A stretch of DNA of 16,374 nucleotides from the NCBI GenBank assembly GCA_045617525.1, contig JAZLIT010000126.1, positions 1-16,374 on the forward strand, written 5' to 3'. Made by a program: the position numbers and the translations under genes. The DNA is from JAZLIT01 sp045617525 (lineage in GTDB: Bacteria > Bacillota > Bacilli > Bacillales_A > Planococcaceae). Each line of letters opens with the position of its first letter. The stretch's first letter is position 1. The notes under the pieces were generated by a model. That model searched no databases, had not been told where the DNA came from, and saw nothing but the letters and a program-made list of their open reading frames with translations. Positions 1 to 5,756 of this stretch are shown one piece after another.

Positions 1-14
1 CAATTGGAGCACAT

Positions 15-36
15 TTGTAACCATTTTGCAACCATT
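15..36. repeat. Tandem 11-bp direct repeat near the terminus
   Basis: TTGTAACCATT (15-25) is followed directly by TTGCAACCATT (26-36), 10 of 11 bases identical. The mirror copy lies at 16339-16360. Its position one to three helical turns from the end suggests a site for a replication-initiation or dsDNA-binding protein. That role is an inference. Confidence 0.5.
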
Positions 37-94
37 TCATCACATTGCACAAAACAGCAATAGAATACGGCAAAGTATTTAGTACATTTACCAA

Positions 95-123
95 TTGCCA
101 AACACCCATACATATGTTATACT
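95..123 (+). promoter_or_regulatory. Early promoter in the left ITR
   Basis: A -35 box TTGCCA (95-100) and a -10 box TATACT (118-123) are separated by 17 bases, one mismatch each from the sigma-A consensus. The predicted start near 130 gives a leader of about 33 bases to the first ATG at 163, preceded by an AAAGGA ribosome site. It would drive the whole early operon to the polymerase gene. Confidence 0.65.
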
Positions 124-162
124 GTACACATAAAGAACAAGAAAACGAAAGGATAAAAAATA

Positions 163-213
163 ATGACTTGGTTTGACTCAACAAAAAATGGATGGTATGA
201 AGTACACAAGTAA
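163..213 (+). CDS. Short leader ORF (16 aa), possibly the 5' part of a frameshifted gene
   Basis: The first ATG after the ITR promoter follows an AAAGGA site and encodes MTWFDSTKNGWYEVHK before a TAA at 211-213. In the +1 frame the sequence stays open from before this stop through to base 1489, beginning SKVTGKSYAYKVNSLIDEF, which looks like a natural continuation of the short peptide. It is therefore either a leader peptide, or the start of a roughly 60-residue protein interrupted by a one-base indel or read by +1 frameshifting. No function is recognised. Confidence 0.35.
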   Translation: MTWFDSTKNGWYEVHK

Positions 214-346
214 AGTAACTGGCAAGAGTTACGCATATAAGGTAAACTCATTGATTGACGAGTTTAAAGCAGACACATCCGAACATTATAACTTCAACGT
301 ACGTTTTAACATCGGCTACGCGCTCATAACACAGGGAGGAATAAAT

Positions 347-1489
347 ATGAAAGAACTTATTGTAAAAAGTCAAGCTGAACTTGATGCGGTGCCATCGGAT
401 TATGACGGTACAATAATCATTGAGTTTGGAACGCCTGGTACCAAGGCGGTTGTAAATAGGGCGTTTTATTCGCCCGTTGTGCTGAGGACGGGGGCTCATG
501 TGGAACTGCTTCGTGGTTCTGCGAAACTGTTGGACAACTCTTATGCGACACTGCGGAACAACTCTTCTGTGGAACTGTTGGACAACTCTTCTGCCGACCT
601 GCGGGACAACTCTTCTGCGAGTCTACATGACCACTCTTCTGCGGTATTGTGGGACAATTCTTCTGCGAAACTGTGGGGCGCCTCATCAGCGTCACTGAAG
701 AACAACTCTTCTGCGATACTGTGGAACTTCTCTTCTGCGATGCTGCGGGACAACTCTTCTGCGAGTCTACATGACCACTCTTCTGTAGGCCTGCGGAACA
801 TCTCATCTGCGGAACTGTGGGACAACTCTTCTGCCGATCTAGTGGGCAACTCTTATGTGGAACTGTGGGACAGCTCTTCTGCGGTATTGTGGGATAATTC
901 TTCTGCAACACTGAGGGGTAATTCTTTTGCATCACTGAGGGATAATTCTTTTGCGGTATTGTGGGACTCCTCTACTGTGACGATGTGGGAGGAATCATCA
1001 GCGGAACTGTGGGGTAATTCCCAAGCATTTGATGTTTTCCGCAGAGGAAACATTAAAACATCTGCCAATGCTCGTGTTGTTTATAGTCCCTCTAGCATTG
1101 ATGAGTATATCGGCTTTTACGGTATTGAAACAGATGGCAATAAGGTAAAGTTATTCAAGGCGGTACACTTTGACGGCGAAAATTATTTTTCATCCGCGGA
1201 CCCCACTTTTATTTACACGATAGGGGAAACCGTCAAGCCTACTAACAGATTTAACGGTAACCCAATACATGACTGCGGTGCAGGTATACATTTGGCTTAC
1301 AAGGCGTGGGCGGTTGATTATGGGCAGCGCTGGGACGACCTTGCAATACTCGAACTTGAAGCTGAGAAGTGCGATATTCTCGTGCCACTATACGGTAACG
1401 GTAAGGTTAGAGCAAAAAAGGCTAAAGTACTCCGCGAAGTACCGCTTGAAGAGTGCGGATTGCTTGGCAAGATGATTGCGAACAGATAA
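347..1489 (+). CDS. Octapeptide-repeat beta-solenoid-like protein
   Basis: A 380-residue protein. The ATG at 347 is chosen because GGGAGGA lies six bases upstream; the frame is open upstream to about 173, so an N-terminally extended form is possible. Residues 1-63 form a lead-in. Residues 64-223 are twenty tandem 8-residue units of the type N-S-S-A-x-L-x-D, with Leu, Ala/Val and Ser in fixed positions, the pattern of a short-repeat beta-solenoid. The C-terminal 150 residues form a separate globular domain with a CGAGIHL motif and a KVRAKKAKVL segment, resembling a domain found in other phage and mobile-element proteins of unknown function. There is no signal peptide or membrane segment. It is the first large early gene, which suggests a host-takeover or accessory role rather than a structural one; this is inference. 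Confidence 0.8.
   Translation: MKELIVKSQAELDAVPSDYDGTIIIEFGTPGTKAVVNRAFYSPVVLRTGAHVELLRGSAKLLDNSYATLRNNSSVELLDNSSADLRDNSSASLHDHSSAVLWDNSSAKLWGASSASLKNNSSAILWNFSSAMLRDNSSASLHDHSSVGLRNISSAELWDNSSADLVGNSYVELWDSSSAVLWDNSSATLRGNSFASLRDNSFAVLWDSSTVTMWEESSAELWGNSQAFDVFRRGNIKTSANARVVYSPSSIDEYIGFYGIETDGNKVKLFKAVHFDGENYFSSADPTFIYTIGETVKPTNRFNGNPIHDCGAGIHLAYKAWAVDYGQRWDDLAILELEAEKCDILVPLYGNGKVRAKKAKVLREVPLEECGLLGKMIANR
536..1015 (+). repeat. Twenty tandem 24-bp coding repeats
   Basis: Twenty consecutive 24-bp units encode the octapeptide array of the first large early protein; a partial unit follows. Most units share a core such as GACAACTCTTCTGCG. Bases 599-641 and 743-785 are identical over 43 bp, six units apart, which indicates recent internal duplication or gene conversion. 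The units run without gaps and stay in frame. Confidence 0.9.
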
Positions 1490-1502
1490 GGAGGTTCACA
1501 AA

Positions 1503-1619
1503 ATGGATATTATGTATAGACTGTTTATCGCACAAATATTCACGAACATCTCAATTCTAATTCTTGCGTTGACTATCGCGGTTGTATGTGTTATATTCAT
1601 GAGTAAAAAGAATAGGTAG
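1503..1619 (+). CDS. Small single-span membrane protein (38 aa)
   Basis: Starts at ATG 1503 behind a full AAGGAGG site (1489-1495), directly after the octapeptide-repeat gene. The product begins MDIMYRLFIAQIF, has a hydrophobic segment of about 22 residues (ISILILALTIAVVCVIF) and ends in a basic tail, MSKKNR. The pattern fits a single-span membrane protein with a cytoplasmic C terminus. Function is unknown; a membrane anchor for replication or a host-interaction peptide would both fit an early phage gene. The strong ribosome site and clean spacing are the main reasons for calling it real. Confidence 0.6.
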   Translation: MDIMYRLFIAQIFTNISILILALTIAVVCVIFMSKKNR

Positions 1620-1625
1620 GTGGAG

Positions 1626-1733
1626 ATGCGCATATACGATAAACATCCCTATCTGTTTGTTGCCGTGGCTCTGGCAGTTATTGCAAGGACTATCGGCAAA
1701 GTTCTGGGCTTTATACTTATATCGATATTCTAA
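1626..1733 (+). CDS. Small membrane protein (35 aa)
   Basis: ATG at 1626 lies seven bases after the previous stop, with a GGTGGAG-like site overlapping the gap. The product MRIYDKHPYLFVAVALAVIA continues through RTIGKVLGFILISIF, giving two short hydrophobic stretches split by an Arg/Lys patch, so it could be one long membrane helix or a hairpin. It is the second of two adjacent tiny hydrophobic proteins in the early operon. No family is recognised, and the short spacing of the ribosome site makes this less certain than its neighbour. Confidence 0.5.
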   Translation: MRIYDKHPYLFVAVALAVIARTIGKVLGFILISIF

Positions 1734-1750
1734 GGGGGGTGAAAAATAAA

Positions 1751-1975
1751 ATGGATTTAACAGTACCCGAAATCAAGCTTATTATTCATAGTATTTTGAC
1801 CACCATAACAGCAGAGCAAGGCACAAAATATGAACTGGAAAATATGCCGTTTGGCATGATTGACGAACACGAGATACTTATACTGGACGAGCGCGGGCGT
1901 GCACTAAATAAGCTATTAGACCGATTCAAGCTGTATCTTAAATACCTTGAAACAAAAAGTGGGCGCTTAAAATAA
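1751..1975 (+). CDS. Hypothetical early protein (74 aa)
   Basis: The frame opens at GTG 1739, but that codon lies inside the G-rich ribosome site (1734-1740). The ATG at 1751, about ten bases downstream, is the better start. The protein, beginning MDLTVPEIKLI, appears mainly alpha-helical, with a central acidic DEHEILILDE stretch and a basic C terminus. No motif or family is recognised. It belongs to the run of small tandem genes between the repeat protein and the replication genes, each with its own strong ribosome site. Confidence 0.65.
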   Translation: MDLTVPEIKLIIHSILTTITAEQGTKYELENMPFGMIDEHEILILDERGRALNKLLDRFKLYLKYLETKSGRLK

Positions 1976-1991
1976 CTTTAGGGAGGTTGTA

Positions 1992-2228
1992 ATGCGCAGT
2001 AGTTACGAAATCGTTATAGATAACCCCGAGATAGACCCATGGGCCTTATTAGCTGGTAGTGTAATCAGGGAAGTTGTTAAAGATTTACACTTTGCTATTA
2101 AGCATAACCTTGACAACATGGCTAAAGAGTGCAAAAAATGGCTGTTGTCTGATTATGGACAGCTATTATCACTAGGCCAAGGCGAATACATAATTTCAGA
2201 AGCGTATAAATTATATAAGGAGGTTTAA
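1992..2228 (+). CDS. Hypothetical early protein (78 aa)
   Basis: ATG 1992 follows a GGGAGGT site. The product begins MRSSYEIVIDNPEIDPWALL and continues through predicted helices containing the segment NMAKECKKWLLSDYGQLLSL. A soluble, mostly helical small protein without visible catalytic or metal-binding residues. No family is recognised. It sits five bases before the next gene, which is consistent with a shared early transcript. Confidence 0.65.
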   Translation: MRSSYEIVIDNPEIDPWALLAGSVIREVVKDLHFAIKHNLDNMAKECKKWLLSDYGQLLSLGQGEYIISEAYKLYKEV

Positions 2229-2233
2229 AAAAT

Positions 2234-2416
2234 ATGAGTTATAAGCACAACCGCATAAAAGAAATATGGATGAATAGACCAACGGTTTACATCCCTGCCG
2301 TGATTCAATTTATAAAAAAATACCCATTTGAGAGGGGTAAAGGCAACATTAAAATCTATATCCGTAACGTATTCTATCTCAACTGGCAGTGCTCACTCAA
2401 GCCTAAGGAGGTGTAG
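2234..2416 (+). CDS. Hypothetical basic early protein (60 aa)
   Basis: Starts at ATG 2234 after AAGGAGG (2218-2224). The protein is basic and aromatic (MSYKHNRIKEIWMNRP, then a C-terminal half with KGNIKIYIRNVFYLNW). The charge suggests possible nucleic-acid contact, but no fold or family is recognised. Its 3' end carries the ribosome site (AAGGAGGTG) of the next gene, indicating tight operon packing. Confidence 0.6.
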   Translation: MSYKHNRIKEIWMNRPTVYIPAVIQFIKKYPFERGKGNIKIYIRNVFYLNWQCSLKPKEV

Positions 2417-2419
2417 GCG

Positions 2420-2569
2420 ATGAAAATCAACCGCAAATTGGATAAAGGGTACCCGCAAACCACTAACTACCCGTCCGACCCACACAAAATTTTCTGTCAA
2501 CGTTGTTACAAGCACCATAAAAAATGCCCAAGAACTGGCGGTAAAAAAGACGAGAGTTGTACTTTGTGA
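2420..2569 (+). CDS. Cys4 mini-protein (49 aa), putative zinc-binding
   Basis: ATG 2420 follows AAGGAGGTG. The 49-residue product has a Cys-x2-Cys pair (C26, C29) followed by C36 and C47 in a Lys/His-rich background (FCQRCYKHHKKC). This spacing fits a small zinc ribbon or knuckle, so a nucleic-acid-binding or regulatory role is plausible but unproven. The stop codon overlaps the GTG start of the next gene by four bases (GTGA), implying translational coupling to the HTH protein. Confidence 0.55.
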   Translation: MKINRKLDKGYPQTTNYPSDPHKIFCQRCYKHHKKCPRTGGKKDESCTL

Positions 2570-2787
2570 ATTTTGCGGAATACATCCCGAAGCTGTTATA
2601 TAATGATGCTCTATACGGCATCTTGAACACGCATGAAATAGAGCTAATTATAGACAGGTATATACAGCATAAAAGTGTGACAGAAATTGCATTTGAACGC
2701 GGCGCAAGCTGGACGGTTGTTGCATCTGTTCTAGACCGAGCAGAGCGGCGAATTATACAATACGCTGATTATATCGGCGATATTTAA
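2566..2787 (+). CDS. Small HTH protein resembling sigma factor region 4
   Basis: The start is placed at GTG 2566 because it forms a GTGA overlap with the preceding stop; a TTG at 2557 is an alternative. Of the 73 residues, positions about 22-64 (THEIELIIDRYIQHKSVTEI, then FERGASWTVVASVLDRAERR) read like the helix-turn-helix of sigma region 4: a conserved acidic helix, a K-S-V-x-E-I-A turn, and a recognition helix followed by R/E-rich residues. It is much too short for a full sigma factor. A transcription regulator playing the role of phi29 p4 (early-to-late switch) is the most attractive reading, with the central divergent promoter as a possible target. That is inference. Confidence 0.6.
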   Translation: MNFAEYIPKLLYNDALYGILNTHEIELIIDRYIQHKSVTEIAFERGASWTVVASVLDRAERRIIQYADYIGDI

Positions 2788-2812
2788 TAAATTTTAATTA
2801 AGGAGTAAAATT

Positions 2813-3103
2813 ATGACAAAAGTAAACGAGAAAAACAACGGATGGGTTAATGTTTGTGAGGGTGTAAGCGTAAGAGGTTCACGGAAGCGTTTTTCAATTA
2901 ACTGGCATGGAGCCGTTATACACGGTTGTCGTATCGCTGAGAGTAAAACAGGTGCTTTTATTAGCTGGCCTGCTTTCAAAGGTAAAGATGGTAACTACGT
3001 AAAGACTGCATACATATACGCCCCCGAGCGCTCACTCGAAGCAAATATTCTGGACCGTATTGTTCTTGAATTTTGCACAGCATATCCTAACTGTCCTAAC
3101 TGA
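2813..3103 (+). CDS. SpoVG-like protein, candidate ssDNA-binding protein
   Basis: ATG 2813 follows AAGGAGT. Of 96 residues, about 20-75 show alternating strand-like segments with the sequence features HGAVIHGCRIAESKTGAFIS and WPAFKGKDGNY. These recall the SpoVG fold, where a beta sheet carries V-x-x-x-R-V/I, a glycine turn, then F-x-x-x-P-S/A-x-K-x-x-x-G. SpoVG is a nucleic-acid-binding protein. In phi29-type genomes the gene for the ssDNA-binding protein (gp5) sits close to the terminal protein and polymerase genes, as here. I therefore favour an SSB-type role in coating the strand displaced during protein-primed replication. An unrelated small regulator remains possible. Confidence 0.5.
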   Translation: MTKVNEKNNGWVNVCEGVSVRGSRKRFSINWHGAVIHGCRIAESKTGAFISWPAFKGKDGNYVKTAYIYAPERSLEANILDRIVLEFCTAYPNCPN

Positions 3104-3121
3104 CAATAACCATAAGTGTTG

Positions 3122-3147
3122 TAAGTGCCCTATTAATAGGGCACTTA
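3122..3147. promoter_or_regulatory. Perfect 26-bp palindrome before the terminal-protein gene
   Basis: The half-site TAAGTGCCCTATT is followed immediately by its exact reverse complement, centred between 3134 and 3135. It lies in the only real gap of this operon, just before the AAGGAGGG site of the terminal-protein gene. No T-run follows on either strand, so a normal terminator is unlikely. An operator, or an mRNA hairpin acting as a processing or stability element, fits better. Confidence 0.55.
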
Positions 3148-3165
3148 TACGAAAGGAGGGTGAAT

Positions 3166-3738
3166 GTGCCAAAAAAATCAACTAAAAAATCGAGGCTTGA
3201 ACAAGAATATAAGCGTGAGCTTGCGAACTTGAAACGTAGGATTAAAAGACAGGAAAAGAAAGGGTATATAATCCCGTCTACAGTGATACCTCAAAAACCT
3301 AAGCGTGTAACACAAGCAAGCATTAACAGGCTTAAGTCAATCAAGGCGAATCAAATTAAAGCCAAGGCATCTGACTACATCCCAGTTAAACCCGCACTTT
3401 CACGTTTTGAGGACGAACTAAACAGTCTCCCCGATGTTGTAGATATTAGAGGTATGGCAGTACCCGTCACAGGCGAGAATAACGCTGTACATAGAGCATA
3501 TCAAGAGGCGCTGGAAAGAGTAGGTCGCGCGACAATGGCTCAATACCTACTTGACACCGAATCAACTTGGTTATACCATTTTGATTTAATCCGTTATAAC
3601 CATAGTGACTTTGAAATGGTTGTTGGCTCATTTATAGCTATAGCTAACATACTTTCGCGGGCTATGAGCCGTGATTTTACATTACCCGAACTTACCGACT
3701 TAAACGCATTAGAGGAGTTTTTCAATAGCCCAGAATGA
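3166..3738 (+). CDS. Candidate terminal protein (protein primer, phi29 gp3 role)
   Basis: A 190-residue protein encoded directly upstream of the protein-primed polymerase and overlapping it by four bases (ATGA), the position of terminal-protein genes in phi29-like phages. GTG 3166 is chosen because GTG 3160 overlaps the AAGGAGG site. The N-terminal 75 residues are very basic and coiled (KSTKKSRLEQEYKREL, then repeated R/K-R-I-K-R-Q), as expected for the DNA-binding part of terminal proteins. An intermediate region (VIPQKPKRVTQASINRLKSI) and an acidic C-terminal domain follow. The C-terminal domain should hold the priming Ser, Tyr or Thr, which I cannot identify by eye. It is shorter than phi29 terminal protein (266 residues). 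The call rests on context and charge pattern. Confidence 0.7.
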   Translation: MPKKSTKKSRLEQEYKRELANLKRRIKRQEKKGYIIPSTVIPQKPKRVTQASINRLKSIKANQIKAKASDYIPVKPALSRFEDELNSLPDVVDIRGMAVPVTGENNAVHRAYQEALERVGRATMAQYLLDTESTWLYHFDLIRYNHSDFEMVVGSFIAIANILSRAMSRDFTLPELTDLNALEEFFNSPE

Positions 3739-5687
3739 GAACTAGAAAATTTCGGTATTTCATGGGGGATTTTGAAACAACGGTATATGAGGGTCAGGAA
3801 TCAACGGAAGTTTGGGCAAGTGCTTTAGTTGAACTAAACACTGAAAACGTTTTACTATTCCATAGCATTGGCGAACAGTTTGAATATTTAATTTCACTTA
3901 ACGATAATATTTGTGTTTATTACCATAATTTAAAATTCGATGGTAATTTTTGGTTGTCGTATTTCCTAGTTGAGCTTGGATTAGAGCAAGCATACACCAA
4001 ATTAAACGATTTAGGCACGCAGGTCGAGTGGTTAAGTGAAAAAGATATGTCAAATAAAACGTTTAAGTACAGTATTAGCGAAAAGGGTCAATGGTATAGT
4101 ATAACAATTAAGTGGAATAATAAAATAATCGAGCTACGCGACAGCTTAAAATTGTTGCCGTTTGCAGTTGAACGCATTGGCGACAGCTTTAAAACAAAAC
4201 ACAGAAAATTACAAATGGAATATACAGGGTTTAGATACGCTGGTTGTGAAATAACCCCCGATGAACAGGAATACATAAAAAACGATGTCTTTGTTGTAAA
4301 AGAAGCCCTCGAAATAATGAGGCAAGAGGGCCACGACAAAATCACAATCGGCTCGTGTTGCCTAGCTGAGTATAAGCGTATTATAGGAAAAGACAGCTTC
4401 AAACGTTGGTTCCCCGACATATACCAAATAGAGCTAAACGAAGAAAAACACAAATACAAAACCGCTGGCGACTGGGTACGCAGGTCATACCGCGGCGGGT
4501 GGTGTTTTCTTGTAAAAGGCAAGGAAAACCGAATATATAACGGTGGTGTAACTGCGGATGTTAATTCTTTGTACCCGTCAGTTATGCACAGCGATAGCGG
4601 CAACCGATACCCAGTAGGTGAACCAACGTTCTGGCATGGTAATTTCATACCTGACGAGGCTTTACGACCCACAAACTACTATTTTATCCGTGTCCGCACA
4701 CGCTTTTATTTAAAGGACGGATATTTGCCGTTCATACAAATAAAAGGTAACTATTTATATAAGGGTACGGAGTGCCTTACAACCTCCGACATATACGATA
4801 ATGAAACAGGGCAGTATTATAGCCGCTATCAAAACGAGTTCGGAGTGCATGAAGCTATAGTAGAATTAACGTGGACAATGAGCGATTACGAGCTAATAAA
4901 AGAGCATTATGAACTTGTTGACTTTGAAATAATTGACGGTTGTTATTTTCGTGCGTATAGAGGAATATTTGACGACTATATCGACAAGTATAAGAAAATC
5001 AAGCAGGAGAGCAAAGGCGCAAAGCGCGAGCTTGCAAAGTTATTTTTAAATAATTTATACGGAAAAATGGCAAGCTCACAAGACAGCTCTTTTAAAGTTG
5101 CTTATGCTAGGGATGACGGCTCAATCGGGTTTTTTCCTGTTGAAGAACACAACAAAAAGGCGGGGTACATTCCTGTCGGCTCAGCGATTACCAGTTATGC
5201 GCGTTGCTTTACTATCAGAGCCGCACAAAAGAACTACCACGGTGTTGACAAAAGAGGTTTTATATATGCTGACACCGATAGTATACATTGTGATTTGACA
5301 GCGGAAGAAATCCAAGGTATAAAGGTGCATCCTACAGACTTCAATTGTTGGAAATTAGAGACATACTGGGATGAAGCCATATTCGCAAGGCAAAAGACCT
5401 ATATAGAGCATGTTACGCACGAAAACGGTGAACCCGTAGAACCATATTACAACGTTAAATGCGCGGGTATGCCGTCAAGGTGTAAAGACTTGTTTATCAA
5501 GTCGCTAGGCGGGTACACACCTAAACCAGAAGATAAATACAGTGATGAGGCATTAGAATTTTTACAGACCCAGCGGACAATCAACGATTTTAAAATCGGC
5601 CTTAAAATCCCCGAAAAGCTTATGCCGCGCCGCATCCGCGGCGGTGTGTTGCTAGTAAATACAACTTTTGAAATGCGGGAGTTTTAA
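3735..5687 (+). CDS. Protein-primed family-B DNA polymerase (phi29 gp2-like)
   Basis: A 650-residue polymerase with all expected motifs. Exonuclease: Exo I DFETT (D12, E14), Exo II YHNLKFDGN (N65, D69), Exo III Y180-x3-D184. Then the YxGG-type linker SYRGGW (252-256), motif A DVNSLYP (D275), motif B K435-x3-NNLYG, motif C YADTDS (D513, D515) and KTY (554-556). The roughly 150 residues between motifs A and B leave room for the TPR1 and TPR2 insertions used for terminal-protein contact and strand displacement. It would carry out protein-primed initiation at the ITRs and continuous strand-displacing synthesis of the genome. It is longer than phi29 polymerase (572 residues). It ends the early operon and is translationally coupled to the terminal-protein gene. 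The gene is intact. Confidence 0.97.
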   Translation: MRTRKFRYFMGDFETTVYEGQESTEVWASALVELNTENVLLFHSIGEQFEYLISLNDNICVYYHNLKFDGNFWLSYFLVELGLEQAYTKLNDLGTQVEWLSEKDMSNKTFKYSISEKGQWYSITIKWNNKIIELRDSLKLLPFAVERIGDSFKTKHRKLQMEYTGFRYAGCEITPDEQEYIKNDVFVVKEALEIMRQEGHDKITIGSCCLAEYKRIIGKDSFKRWFPDIYQIELNEEKHKYKTAGDWVRRSYRGGWCFLVKGKENRIYNGGVTADVNSLYPSVMHSDSGNRYPVGEPTFWHGNFIPDEALRPTNYYFIRVRTRFYLKDGYLPFIQIKGNYLYKGTECLTTSDIYDNETGQYYSRYQNEFGVHEAIVELTWTMSDYELIKEHYELVDFEIIDGCYFRAYRGIFDDYIDKYKKIKQESKGAKRELAKLFLNNLYGKMASSQDSSFKVAYARDDGSIGFFPVEEHNKKAGYIPVGSAITSYARCFTIRAAQKNYHGVDKRGFIYADTDSIHCDLTAEEIQGIKVHPTDFNCWKLETYWDEAIFARQKTYIEHVTHENGEPVEPYYNVKCAGMPSRCKDLFIKSLGGYTPKPEDKYSDEALEFLQTQRTINDFKIGLKIPEKLMPRRIRGGVLLVNTTFEMREF

Positions 5688-5723
5688 AGCTGAAACAGCG
5701 ATGAAACAGGGATAATATAAACA

Positions 5724-5756
5724 CAAAGCCACAAATCATAACGATTTGTGGCTTTG
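5724..5756. terminator. Strong hairpin between converging operons, probable bidirectional terminator
   Basis: A 14-bp perfect stem (CAAAGCCACAAATC, 5724-5737, with 5743-5756) closes a 5-base loop. It lies 36 bases after the polymerase stop and 116 bases beyond the packaging-ATPase stop on the other strand, where two transcripts meet. Neither side has a classical T-run; the leftward transcript has the more U-rich tail (GUGUUUAUAUUA). It probably ends leftward transcription and may also act rightward. Confidence 0.65.

Larger units (their letters stand above)
1..141. repeat. Left inverted terminal repeat (protein-primed replication origin)
   Basis: Bases 1-141 are the exact reverse complement of 16234-16374; identity stops at base 142. 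Long ITRs with a family-B protein-primed polymerase in the same genome indicate a linear replicon whose 5' ends carry a terminal protein, and both ends would be origins. Inside the repeat are a tandem pair of near-identical 11-mers (15-25 and 26-36) and a promoter (95-123). No protein-coding gene is evident in this stretch. Confidence 0.93.

Noticed and set aside
417..935. Long leftward open frames opposite the repeat gene, with repetitive products (also 541-849 and 853-1068)
   Set aside because: They mirror the 24-bp periodicity of the true rightward gene, lack ribosome sites and have no sensible composition.
536..1015. Regular 24-bp repeats that could suggest a CRISPR array or satellite
   Set aside because: Units follow one another without spacers, stay in frame and encode a uniform octapeptide, so this is a coding repeat.
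4088..4672. 194-codon leftward open frame within the polymerase gene
   Set aside because: It lies wholly antisense to well-defined exonuclease and motif A regions, with no ribosome site and no recognisable protein.
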